NCBI GenBank assembly: GCA_964486555.1
Contig: CAZANP010000020.1
Location: 1 to 28,449 of the forward strand
Origin: 4484-232 sp964486555
GTDB taxonomy: Bacteria > Thermotogota > Thermotogae > Thermotogales > Thermotogaceae
Direction of reading: 5' to 3'
Length of the DNA: 28,449 nucleotides
This document shows positions 13,993 to 22,149 of this stretch, piece by piece. Position 1 is the stretch's first letter; the number at the start of each line of letters is the position of its first letter. The notes below the pieces were generated by a model that ran no database searches, was not told the origin of the DNA, and was given only the letters and a program-made list of their open reading frames with translations. Position numbers and translations under genes: made by a program.

Positions 13993-14961
13993 CTATTCAG
14001 ATAACCCTGCAAAGAACTTCATAGCTGCCCTACCACAAGCTTTAGGGTTGTAACCTCCCTCCTGAACCACCAATTTGGGCACATCCAACTGGGCTATCAC
14101 GTGTCCCATTCTATAGAAATCCTCATCTTCCAGCTCAAATTTTCCCAAAGGATCCTCTTTGTGTGTGTCAAAACCCATGGATATGAGAAGAATTTCAGGT
14201 TCGAAATCCTCTATCTCGTTAAGGGCTTTCTCAAGAGCTTTAGAATACTCCTTCCACGAAGCTCTTTCATTCAGTGGAAGGTTTAGGTTATAGCCCTCCC
14301 CTTCTCCTTCCCCTATCTCCCACGGAAATCCTGAAATCCAGGGATAAAACTCTTTTGGATCACCGTGAATCGAAATGTAATAGACTTCCTTTGAAAAATA
14401 GAATATGTCTTGTGTTCCGTTTCCATGGTGAAAATCCAAATCCAAAATACTAATCCTTGAGGAACCATGCTTTAGAAAGTAAAATGCAGAAATAGCCACG
14501 TTGTTGAAATAACAATACCCTCCACAGCTTTCAAAACTTGCATGATGCCCCGGAGGCCTGCAAAGAGCGTAGACAACGTTCTCTCCTCTCATGATGTGCT
14601 TTGACGCTGTCAAAACAACATCGACAGCTGTTCTCGCTGCCTTAAAAGTCCATGAACTTATGGGAGTTCCCGTGTCAAAGCACATATCGTGTCCGAAAAC
14701 CTCGGGGAAATACTCTTCGTTTTCCTCCATTTCTTCACTTTTTCTTCTGAGCCACTCGACATATTCTGGACTGTGGACCATGTAAATGTAGGAATCGGGA
14801 AACGAAAGTGGAGGAGAGATGTCCTCGAAACCACTGAGTATAAGCATATCTTTGATCGCTTCAATTCTCTCAGGTTTTTCAGGATTTTCGATCCATTTTC
14901 CTCTATCCAGTTCTTTCATCGGAACGTGCATCCTATGTTCTGGTGTGTAGACTATCTTCAT
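13993..14961 (-). CDS. Histone-deacetylase/acetylpolyamine-amidohydrolase family protein
   Basis: The 322-residue protein has all zinc-amidohydrolase landmarks: RPPGHHA with His139 and His140, LDLDFHHGNGTQDIF with zinc ligands Asp176 and His178, GFDTHKEDPLG with Asp265, and EGGY with Tyr304. Bacterial members remove acetyl groups from acetylated polyamines or proteins. Thermophiles make long and branched polyamines, so polyamine deacetylation is a reasonable but unproven guess. ATG 14961 overlaps the rpiB stop (ATGA), and GGAGGATTAC is upstream. Confidence 0.9.
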   Translation of the reverse strand: MKIVYTPEHRMHVPMKELDRGKWIENPEKPERIEAIKDMLILSGFEDISPPLSFPDSYIYMVHSPEYVEWLRRKSEEMEENEEYFPEVFGHDMCFDTGTPISSWTFKAARTAVDVVLTASKHIMRGENVVYALCRPPGHHASFESCGGYCYFNNVAISAFYFLKHGSSRISILDLDFHHGNGTQDIFYFSKEVYYISIHGDPKEFYPWISGFPWEIGEGEGEGYNLNLPLNERASWKEYSKALEKALNEIEDFEPEILLISMGFDTHKEDPLGKFELEDEDFYRMGHVIAQLDVPKLVVQEGGYNPKACGRAAMKFFAGLSE

Positions 14962-15395
14962 GATCCGTAATCCTCCAATTTTTTTATTCTCCTCTCGTGT
15001 CTACCACCTTCAAATTTCGTTTCCAAGAAAGCAGACATTACCCACTCAGCGAGTTCAATTCCCATGAATCTTCCAGGAAGTACCAATATGTTGGCATTAT
15101 TATGCTTTCGTGCAAGGCGCGCCATTTCAGGGAAGAAACAGAGGGCCGCTCGTATTCCTTTGAACTTGTTGGCAGTTATTGACATACCGAGTCCGGTTCC
15201 GCATATCAGAACACCAAAATCAGCACATCCATTCCTTATGCAGTCAACTACTTTCTTCGCAAAATCGGGGTAATCCACAGAAGCTGTTGAATCAGTGCCA
15301 AAATCTATGTAATCGATATTATTCCTTTCAAAAAACGCTTTCAAACCCTCCTTGAGATGAAAACCAGCATGATCCGATGCTATAGCGATTTTCAC
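14958..15395 (-). CDS. rpiB: Ribose-5-phosphate isomerase B
   Basis: The enzyme interconverts ribose 5-phosphate and ribulose 5-phosphate in the pentose phosphate pathway. The sequence has SDHAGF near residue 8, the VDYPDFAKKV block, the catalytic-cysteine motif CGTGLGMSI near residue 65, and HNNANILVLPGRFMG and GRHERRI that bind the phosphate. The 145-residue length fits. GTG 15395 overlaps the stop of the preceding STAS gene (GTGA), and AGGAAGGTGAAAGA supplies the ribosome binding site. Confidence 0.96.
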   Translation of the reverse strand: MKIAIASDHAGFHLKEGLKAFFERNNIDYIDFGTDSTASVDYPDFAKKVVDCIRNGCADFGVLICGTGLGMSITANKFKGIRAALCFFPEMARLARKHNNANILVLPGRFMGIELAEWVMSAFLETKFEGGRHERRIKKLEDYGS

Positions 15396-15730
15396 TCTTT
15401 CACCTTCCTGAGAGCCTCAGAAACTGTATCGGCTATCTTCAAAATTTTATCAAGAGATGTGAGTTCCAATACTTTTCTCACGGACTCGTTCGGAGAGCAG
15501 AGAACGAAATCCCCCCCTTCTGATGTGGAATTTTTAAGTATACTAACGAGTATTCCAAGAGCAAAACTATCCAGTTTATCGACATCGGAGAGATCTAAAA
15601 TAATCTTGTTGTAACCCTTTCTCAAGAATTCATTAAATACCCACCTTTTGAATATGTGGGCATTATCTACACTTATACTTCCTGATGGTTTCAAAACCAC
15701 GATATCATCCACAAAAGTGTATGGAAACAT
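15392..15730 (-). CDS. STAS-domain protein (anti-sigma factor antagonist-like), copy 2
   Basis: The single STAS domain of 112 residues has the switch motif KIILDLSDVDKLDSFALGILVS, where Asp-Ser is the position phosphorylated in SpoIIAA-type proteins. It is a paralogue of the protein encoded immediately upstream, but its switch is DSFALG instead of DSSALG. ATG 15730 is one base after the upstream stop, with GGAGGGG formed from the last codons of that gene. No anti-sigma kinase or sigma factor lies in the window. Confidence 0.88.
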   Translation of the reverse strand: MFPYTFVDDIVVLKPSGSISVDNAHIFKRWVFNEFLRKGYNKIILDLSDVDKLDSFALGILVSILKNSTSEGGDFVLCSPNESVRKVLELTSLDKILKIADTVSEALRKVKE

Positions 15731-15731
15731 C

Positions 15732-16070
15732 TTACCCCTCCATATCCTTTAAAAACTCGTCCAGACTCTCATATATCGGGATGATAGAATCCAGCTGGGT
15801 TAACTTGAAGAGACGCTTTAGAGATTTATCCATTTTTATCAGGATCAACATTCCACCGTTCAACTTGCAGCTTTTATGAAGGCTTATCATAGCACCAAGT
15901 GCAGAGCTGTCCATGTAGTGAACATCCGAAAGATCTATGATCAACTTGTTTTTTCCCTTATTCAAAAAATTATCCAAGAGCTGTTTTTTGAAATTGAAAG
16001 CGTTGGACAAGTCCAGCTCTCCTTTCGGCTTTACTATGACGTAACCTTCTATTTCCTCGTATTGGTACAT
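15732..16070 (-). CDS. STAS-domain protein (anti-sigma factor antagonist-like), copy 1
   Basis: The 112-residue STAS domain has KLIIDLSDVHYMDSSALGAMIS; the first Ser after Asp is the predicted phosphorylation site. Opening EEIEGYVIVKPKGELDLSNA is the typical first strand of anti-anti-sigma factors. Its partner anti-sigma kinase should be elsewhere in the genome. ATG 16070 follows GAGGGGGGG, a run that includes the lexA stop, 12 bases downstream of that stop. Confidence 0.88.
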   Translation of the reverse strand: MYQYEEIEGYVIVKPKGELDLSNAFNFKKQLLDNFLNKGKNKLIIDLSDVHYMDSSALGAMISLHKSCKLNGGMLILIKMDKSLKRLFKLTQLDSIIPIYESLDEFLKDMEG

Positions 16071-16082
16071 CCCAACCCCCCC

Positions 16083-16649
16083 TCAACGGAAGAGCCTGAT
16101 CAATCCTATGGCCTTTCCTACGATCCTTATGTCACCGGTTTTAACTAGTTTCCCAATATTCCCCCCATCCGTGTATTTTAAAACTTCCAAATCTGTCCCT
16201 TCCCTCACGACTATAACGATATCTCCGTTTTCAGCTTCTCGTTGCCTTTTAATTACCAAATAGTCCCCCTTCATTACATTTTCTTCTTTAAGAGAATCGT
16301 CTTTAACCTTATACACAAAATGGTCACACCCAGGTTCCAACATATCTCTTGGAACAGAAAGAAATCCCACAGCGTTCTCTACAGCGTTCACCGGCATATC
16401 GAACGGCATCTTCTCAACTATCGGGAGTTTTATGGCATCGGATCTGTAGACCAGTTTAATTCCCCTTGCCTTTCCCGTTCTTTTCACATAACCTTTCCTT
16501 TCCAAAGCCACAAGGTGTATAACTGCCCCTCGAGGCGTTATCTTGAATTTCTTGGAGATATCTCTTATAGAAGGGGGGAAACCGTTCTTCTCATAATACT
16601 CCTCGATGAACTTGAGTATCTCCTCCTGACGCCTCGTTAACCCTCTCAA
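16083..16649 (-). CDS. lexA: LexA-like transcriptional repressor with degenerate self-cleavage site
   Basis: Residues 1-65 are a LexA winged helix-turn-helix (TRRQEEILKFIEEYYEKNGFPPSIRDISKKF, then ITPRGAVIHLVALERKGYVKR). The C-terminal S24-like domain keeps Ser119 and Lys158 at the positions of the catalytic dyad, though the usual GESM/GDSM is DDSL. The Ala-Gly bond cut in SOS induction (Ala84-Gly85 in E. coli) aligns with Phe83-Asp84 in EKMPFDMPVNA, so the cleavage sequence is lost. The domain is also about 10 residues shorter after Lys158. TTG 16649 overlaps the archease stop (TTGA). It may be a repressor controlled otherwise, or not inducible by RecA; it is still the most LexA-like protein here. 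Confidence 0.82.
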   Translation of the reverse strand: MRGLTRRQEEILKFIEEYYEKNGFPPSIRDISKKFKITPRGAVIHLVALERKGYVKRTGKARGIKLVYRSDAIKLPIVEKMPFDMPVNAVENAVGFLSVPRDMLEPGCDHFVYKVKDDSLKEENVMKGDYLVIKRQREAENGDIVIVVREGTDLEVLKYTDGGNIGKLVKTGDIRIVGKAIGLIRLFR

Positions 16650-17023
16650 ATGTCAAACACCACCTTTGTGCGAATTTTCTCTCCCCGCTTTTCCAATCTC
16701 AGAAGGTGATATGTTAAAGCTTTTATTTCTTCCCCTTTCCTTTCCAACACCTTTTTAAATTTTACTACTATTTCCTCATCTTTTCTAATCATATCATGAG
16801 GAAAATGTCCCACAGAAATTTCAAATATCCAATCGTTTACCGCATCGAATATGAAATCCTCAAGTGGTTCATAGATATTGTAAACTTTCTCTTTTGAGAA
16901 ATTCCCCAATTTAGGTTTATAGTGTTCAAAGAGGATATCTATTATCTCTTTCAACAACCCAATTATATCGTTGGATTCTATCTCATAAGCTAAATCCGCT
17001 GTGTGATCTATTTGTTTTCTCAT
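16646..17023 (-). CDS. Archease
   Basis: The 125-residue protein has the archease pattern: IDHTADLAYEIESNDIIGL at the N terminus, a central WIFEIS strand, and the C-terminal IKALTYHLLRLEK with RTKVVFDI. Archease activates the RNA ligase RtcB and binds calcium. No rtcB is seen in the window. ATG 17023 overlaps the gyrA stop (ATGA), so the protein is translated from the gyrA message. Confidence 0.9.
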   Translation of the reverse strand: MRKQIDHTADLAYEIESNDIIGLLKEIIDILFEHYKPKLGNFSKEKVYNIYEPLEDFIFDAVNDWIFEISVGHFPHDMIRKDEEIVVKFKKVLERKGEEIKALTYHLLRLEKRGEKIRTKVVFDI

Positions 17024-19431
17024 GACACCACCGCCATCTGAGCTATTTCGTCATCGACCAGCTCTATGAGTTTCACACCTTTAGTTATCCTACCCACAAC
17101 ACCTATGTCTGAAACTGGTATCCTAACACTCATACCGTTCTTTGTGAGAACTATCAGCTCCTCATCACCTTTGACGAATCCTATGCCAACAATTTCCCCC
17201 GCTTTATCAACGCTAGATATGTTCTTTAAACCACTTCCACCTCTTCTTTGAATCCTGTACATGGAGACAGGGGTTCTCTTGCCAAAACCTTTTTTGGTGA
17301 CTGTAAGTACATTTCCTTCCTCATCGGGCACTATTATCATTCCAACGACCTCATCGTTTTTCGATAGCTTTATACCGATGACGCCCATCGCACTTCTACC
17401 CATTCTTCTCAAGTCGTTTGCAGAAAATCTTATTATGAATCCCTTCTTCGTTGCGAGGAGTATCGTTGAGTCCTCTTTATTCAAAACACCTCCTGCTACA
17501 ACTCTGTCGTCTTCATCTTCGTAAGATATGGCTCTTATTCCCTTCGTGGAAGCTCTCGCAAATTCAGAAAGAGGCGTTCTCTTTATCTTACCTTTTTTGG
17601 TAACAAGCACGAGATCTCCCATCTCTCCATTTGAGGGGATCAAAGCGACTATCTTCTCGTCGTCTTGAAGTTTGAGATAAGCAGTTATGTGCTTCCCTTT
17701 GGCAGCTCTTCCACTACTCTCTATTTCGTAATTTTTTATCATGTAGGCCTTGCCAAGATTTGATATGAAGATCGTGGAAGCTTTGTTTTTGCTCACAACA
17801 ACGAATATGATCTCATCACCTTCTGAAACTTTTGAACCAATAACGCCCTTTCCTCCTCTTCTTTGAAGTCTGTAGTTCTTCAATGGTGTACTTTTCAGAT
17901 ATCCCTTGAGGCTCAAGGTTATTACAACATCTTCCTCAACTATCAAGTCTTCAAGATTGTAAGATCTCACTTCAAGATCCATGAGCTTTGTCCTTCTTTC
18001 GTCTCCGTATTTTCTCCCCAGTTCCTCGAATTCCCTTATCATAACATCGTATACTCTCTCATCTTTCTCCAGGATTTCTTTCACTTCTTCTATTTTATCT
18101 ATAAGATTTCTGTACTCTCTCTGAAGTTTTTCAAATTCCAATGATGTTAGACGTGAAAGTCTCATATCCAGAATGGCATCTGCCTGAGCGTCCGTAACTT
18201 CCAGAACATCCATTAATTCCTTTTTAGCCTCCTCTACCGTTCTGCTGGTTCTAACGATATCGACGACGGTTCCTATCGCTCTGGATGCTTTCATAAGGCC
18301 TTCCAGGATATGAGCTCTCCTAGAGTAAGTTCTATACTCGTGTTCTGCTCTTCTTCTGATTATCTGGAATCTATGATTTATGAAAGCATTCAAAAGTTCT
18401 TTTATATTCATGAGTCTTGGCCTTTTTCTCTCATCTATCACAAGCATCTGAACGTTGTAAGTATCCTGAAGCGACGTGTGCTTATACAGATTGTTCAAAA
18501 TGATGTTCTCATCTATATTTTTTGGTATTTCTACAACGATTCTGATACCTCTTTTATCCGACTCATCTCTAACATTTCTTATGGGAACATTTTCATTATT
18601 TTGAGCGTATTTTGCTATCTGTTCTATCAAACTAGCTTTACTGACCATGTAGGGTATTTCCGTTATGACTATCTTCTTATCCCTCTTCCCTTCTTCAACA
18701 TGTACCTTTCCTCTTATAACGATTGAACCTTTCCCTGTGGAATATATCTTCAACAGGTTCGATGCGTTTATCACCACCCCACCTGTTGGAAAGTCCGGAC
18801 CTTTCAAGTATTTCATGATCTCTTCAATCGTGGCATCCGGTTTCTTTATCAGAAGGATGAGGGCGGATATAAGCTCCTTCAGGTTGTGGGAAGGAATGTT
18901 CGTTGTCATACCGACAGCTATACCCGAAGATCCATTTGCAAGTAAATTCGGGAATTTTGATGGAAGAACCGTCGGCTCGAACAGACTACCATCGAAGTTC
19001 GGTATCATGTCGACGGTTTCTTTATCTATATCCTCAAGCATTTCTTCCGCTATCATAGTCAATCGGGCTTCGGTATACCTCATTGCAGCTGGTGGATCTC
19101 TATCTATCGAGCCGAAATTCCCCTGACCATCAACAAGGGGATATCTCGTTGAAAAAGGTTGAGCCATCCTGACGAGTGCTTCATAGACCGGGGCATCACC
19201 ATGGGGATGGTACTTTCCCATGACTTCTCCAACGATTCTAGCACTCTTCTTGAAAGACGATTTGTGGGACAATCCAAGTTCCATCATCCCGTAAAGTATC
19301 CTTCTTTGAACGGGCTTCAAACCATCCCTAACATCAGGGATGGCTCTTCCAACGATGACACTCATCGAATACGTAAGATACGATTCGACGAGTTCATCTT
19401 CTATGGGTTTGTTTATAACCACCTCAGCCAT
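17020..19431 (-). CDS. gyrA: DNA gyrase subunit A
   Basis: The 803-residue protein breaks and rejoins DNA through active-site Tyr119 (AAMRYTEARL). The N-terminal winged-helix region with KYHPHGDAPVYEALVRMAQ and the tower/coiled-coil region are complete. The C-terminal DNA-wrapping beta-pinwheel contains the GyrA box QRRGGKG near residue 523, which distinguishes gyrase from topoisomerase IV. Position 80, equivalent to E. coli Ser83, is Ala. The start ATG 19431 follows AGGTGATGAA, and the gene lies 16 bases after metG; gyrB is not in the window. Confidence 0.97.
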   Translation of the reverse strand: MAEVVINKPIEDELVESYLTYSMSVIVGRAIPDVRDGLKPVQRRILYGMMELGLSHKSSFKKSARIVGEVMGKYHPHGDAPVYEALVRMAQPFSTRYPLVDGQGNFGSIDRDPPAAMRYTEARLTMIAEEMLEDIDKETVDMIPNFDGSLFEPTVLPSKFPNLLANGSSGIAVGMTTNIPSHNLKELISALILLIKKPDATIEEIMKYLKGPDFPTGGVVINASNLLKIYSTGKGSIVIRGKVHVEEGKRDKKIVITEIPYMVSKASLIEQIAKYAQNNENVPIRNVRDESDKRGIRIVVEIPKNIDENIILNNLYKHTSLQDTYNVQMLVIDERKRPRLMNIKELLNAFINHRFQIIRRRAEHEYRTYSRRAHILEGLMKASRAIGTVVDIVRTSRTVEEAKKELMDVLEVTDAQADAILDMRLSRLTSLEFEKLQREYRNLIDKIEEVKEILEKDERVYDVMIREFEELGRKYGDERRTKLMDLEVRSYNLEDLIVEEDVVITLSLKGYLKSTPLKNYRLQRRGGKGVIGSKVSEGDEIIFVVVSKNKASTIFISNLGKAYMIKNYEIESSGRAAKGKHITAYLKLQDDEKIVALIPSNGEMGDLVLVTKKGKIKRTPLSEFARASTKGIRAISYEDEDDRVVAGGVLNKEDSTILLATKKGFIIRFSANDLRRMGRSAMGVIGIKLSKNDEVVGMIIVPDEEGNVLTVTKKGFGKRTPVSMYRIQRRGGSGLKNISSVDKAGEIVGIGFVKGDEELIVLTKNGMSVRIPVSDIGVVGRITKGVKLIELVDDEIAQMAVVS

Positions 19432-19447
19432 TTCATCACCTTCTTAC

Positions 19448-21346
19448 TCAGGATACCTTCGCTCCTGGTGTTATATCACCATCAATTGTTATCAATTTCA
19501 AATCATCCCCGTACTGGGCTGCTAAAAGCATTCCTTGAGATTCGTATCCCATCAATTTCGCTGGCTTCAGATTCGCAACCACCACTATGAGTTTTCCGAT
19601 GAGATCTTCAGGTTTGTAAAATTCCGCTATACCAGCAACTATCTGTCTTTTCCCTAGATCCCCAAGGTCTATCTCCAGTCTCACGAGTTTTTTCGATTTC
19701 GGTATTCTCTCAGCCACCAATATTTTCGCAACTCTTAGATCCACCTTTGAAAAATCTTCTATTGTTATCATGTTTGTTTCTTTCTCCACACTCACTGTTC
19801 TCACCACCTTTTCGAATTTTTCAAGATCTATTTTTTCAAACAAAGGTTTACCATGTGAAACAGGAGAGCTAGATTTCAATACTCCCCATTTTTCTAAATG
19901 TTCTTTGTTTTCACTTTCATGGAAACCAATTCTTTTGAAAACCTCCCTGGCGGTGTCAGGCATGATGGGAAGTGTCATGAGAGAAACCTTCAAGAGTGCT
20001 TCCAGCGTGTTGTAGAGAACCGTTCCCAATCTTTCCATGTTTCCTTCTTTTGCTAGGACCCAAGGCTTTGTTTCATCGAAATACTTGTTCACGTCAGCTA
20101 TGAAGGCCCAAACCTTTTCCAAGGCTTCTGTCAGCTTGTACGAATCCATGAGCGATATGAAAGTTTCCAAAGTTTCATCATATCTTTCCAGAAGCCAATT
20201 ATCAATACTTTGAAGTGTTCCTGGCTTTGGGACCTTTGAATCGAAATGCTTCTTCACCATCGCGGTCGTTCTGTGAAGGAGATTCCCGTAATCATTGGCA
20301 AGATCCGCATTCAACCTTTTAACCAGATTTTCCTCCGAGAAATCCCCATCTTTTCCAAAAACTATGTCCCTGACGAGATAGTATCTGATGACATCGTTTC
20401 CGTACCTTTCGACGAATACTCTGGGATCTATGGCGTTACCCAAAGACTTTGAAATCTTCTGACCGTTGACTGTTAACCATCCGTGAGCGAAGATCTTCTT
20501 GGGAGGTTCTAAACCAACTGAAAGTAACATGGCAGGCCATATTATCGAGTGGAACCTGTTTATCTCTTTCCCTATCAGATGGACATCCGCCGGCCAGAAT
20601 TCTTCGAATCTCTCCATATCATCAGGGTAACCTATCGCTGAGACGTAGTTTATCAACGCATCCACCCACACGTATATGACGTGATCTGGATCGCCCGGCA
20701 TGGGGACACCCCATTTGAAGGTGGTCCTTGTTATACTTAAATCCTCCAATCCCCCTTCTAGTATCCTCAGCATTTCATTTCTTCTGAAATCCGGTTCCAC
20801 GAATTCAGGATTGCTGTTGAAAATATCGAGCAGAACATCTCTGTACTTTGACAACTTGAAAAAGTAATTCTCCTCGCTGACCCATTTGACGGGTCTTTTA
20901 CATTGAGGACATATCTTCTCGCCATCTCGTGTTTCAACCTCACTTTCCTTCCAAAAAGTCTCACATGGAACGCAGTACCACCCCTCGTACCTTCCTTTGT
21001 AGATATCACCATTTTCTACCATCTTCTTCACGAAGTACTGAACCGTCTTCATGTGGGAATCATCCGTCGTCCTTATGAAGTAATCGTTGGTTATCTTCAA
21101 ATCCTTCCAGAGTTTCTTGAATTTTTCCGCAAGTTCATCACAAAACTCCTGGGGGTCTTTCCCGGCTTCACGAGCTGCTTGTAATATCTTCTGCCCGTGT
21201 TCGTCGGTCCCTGTGAGGAAGAAAACTTCGTACCCCATGAACCTCTTGTATCTAGCGATGATATCGGCTATGATCGTTGTGTAAGCGCTACCTATATGAG
21301 GCTCTGAGTTGACATAATAAATAGGAGTGGTGATGTAAAACTTCAA
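19448..21346 (-). CDS. metG: Methionyl-tRNA synthetase
   Basis: The enzyme charges tRNA-Met with methionine. The class I landmarks are PHIG at residues 16-19 (HIGH) and KISKS at 297-301 (KMSKS). A zinc knuckle has Cys125, Cys128, Cys146 and Cys149. An anticodon-binding helical domain follows, and the last 110 residues, from about 525, form the EMAP-like OB-fold tRNA-binding domain (VDLRVAKILVAERI...), which makes MetRS dimeric in many bacteria. The start is TTG 21346 with AGAGGGGGTG and AAGG upstream. This is the first gene of the long minus-strand run. Confidence 0.97.
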   Translation of the reverse strand: MKFYITTPIYYVNSEPHIGSAYTTIIADIIARYKRFMGYEVFFLTGTDEHGQKILQAAREAGKDPQEFCDELAEKFKKLWKDLKITNDYFIRTTDDSHMKTVQYFVKKMVENGDIYKGRYEGWYCVPCETFWKESEVETRDGEKICPQCKRPVKWVSEENYFFKLSKYRDVLLDIFNSNPEFVEPDFRRNEMLRILEGGLEDLSITRTTFKWGVPMPGDPDHVIYVWVDALINYVSAIGYPDDMERFEEFWPADVHLIGKEINRFHSIIWPAMLLSVGLEPPKKIFAHGWLTVNGQKISKSLGNAIDPRVFVERYGNDVIRYYLVRDIVFGKDGDFSEENLVKRLNADLANDYGNLLHRTTAMVKKHFDSKVPKPGTLQSIDNWLLERYDETLETFISLMDSYKLTEALEKVWAFIADVNKYFDETKPWVLAKEGNMERLGTVLYNTLEALLKVSLMTLPIMPDTAREVFKRIGFHESENKEHLEKWGVLKSSSPVSHGKPLFEKIDLEKFEKVVRTVSVEKETNMITIEDFSKVDLRVAKILVAERIPKSKKLVRLEIDLGDLGKRQIVAGIAEFYKPEDLIGKLIVVVANLKPAKLMGYESQGMLLAAQYGDDLKLITIDGDITPGAKVS

Positions 21347-21362
21347 AACCTTGCACCCCCTC

Positions 21363-21392
21363 TTGGTATTCTGTTCGATTTTTCAGTAGAAT
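21363..21392 (+). promoter_or_regulatory. Candidate promoter for the rhomboid-Trk-hisS gene run
   Basis: TTGGTA (21363-21368) with an 18-base spacer before TAGAAT (21387-21392). Matches to the consensus are 4/6 and 5/6. It lies in the 103-base gap between the divergent metG and rhomboid genes, about 60 bases before the rhomboid start. Confidence 0.4.
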
Positions 21393-21395
21393 GAT

Positions 21396-21424
21396 ATCAT
21401 AAACATGTGTACGTAACTTTTCAT
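21396..21424 (-). promoter_or_regulatory. Candidate promoter for metG and the minus-strand gene run
   Basis: Read on the minus strand: ATGAAA (21424-21419) as a weak -35, a 17-base spacer and TATGAT (21401-21396) as -10, about 50 bases before the TTG of metG. The match is 4/6 and 5/6. The neighbouring divergent promoter and an ATGATATCAT palindrome overlap it. Confidence 0.45.
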
Positions 21425-21449
21425 TGAGAAAAAAATAGGGGGGATCGAT

Positions 21450-22124
21450 GTGATTCCTCTCTACGATATCCTCCCGAGTAGAAGGAAACCTTATGTCATG
21501 TGGTGTATCATACTCATAAACGTCATCGTTTATGTCTACGAGTTAACCTTGGGTTCACGTGGTATGAGAGTTTTCTTCTACCTTTATGGTCTTGTACCTG
21601 CAAGATACACTGTAGAGCAATTTCAAGTTATGACAGGGCTTGAACCATCTTTTCTGCCATTCATATCTCATATGTTCATTCACGGAAGTTTCCTTCATAT
21701 ACTGGGTAACATGTGGTTTCTATGGATCTTTGGTGATAACGTGGAGGATATCATGGGGCACACCAGGTTCGCTATTTTCTACATGAGTAGTGGTATCATG
21801 GCATCACTCTTTCATTTCCTTCTCAACGTACATTCCACAGTACCGATGGTCGGTGCTTCCGGTGCGATATCTGCAGTAATGGGAAGTTACTTCGTTTTGT
21901 TTCCGTACTCAAGGATCGTGACACTTCTTCCTCTGATCTTCTTTTTCACCCTGGTAGAAATTCCAGCATACTTTTTCCTGTTCATATGGTTTATACTTCA
22001 ACTTGTGAATGGTTTGAGTTCTTCCATCATGTATTCCAGTGTTGCTTGGTGGGCACATGTTGGTGGATTCGCTGTGGGAACGATCTGGGGATGGTTTTTT
22101 AGGAGGAGAGTGTATTGGTTGTGA
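21450..22124 (+). CDS. Rhomboid family intramembrane serine protease
   Basis: The 224-residue protein has six hydrophobic helices with the rhomboid catalytic pair: Ser in VGASGAISAVMG and His in AWWAHVGGFAVG. The HGSFLHILGNMWFLWIFGDNVE segment (family HxxxHxxxN) ends with the oxyanion-stabilising Asn. GTG 21450 follows GGGGGGATCGAT. The substrate is unknown. It is the first gene of the plus-strand run that includes the potassium uptake genes; any functional link to them is unclear. Confidence 0.93.
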   Translation: MIPLYDILPSRRKPYVMWCIILINVIVYVYELTLGSRGMRVFFYLYGLVPARYTVEQFQVMTGLEPSFLPFISHMFIHGSFLHILGNMWFLWIFGDNVEDIMGHTRFAIFYMSSGIMASLFHFLLNVHSTVPMVGASGAISAVMGSYFVLFPYSRIVTLLPLIFFFTLVEIPAYFFLFIWFILQLVNGLSSSIMYSSVAWWAHVGGFAVGTIWGWFFRRRVYWL

Positions 22125-22149
22125 TATGATATATTAGGAGGTGCTCCTT

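Noticed and set aside
17066..19590. Several open frames antisense to gyrA and metG
   Set aside because: They mirror strongly conserved coding sequence on the other strand and have no recognisable domains or start sites.
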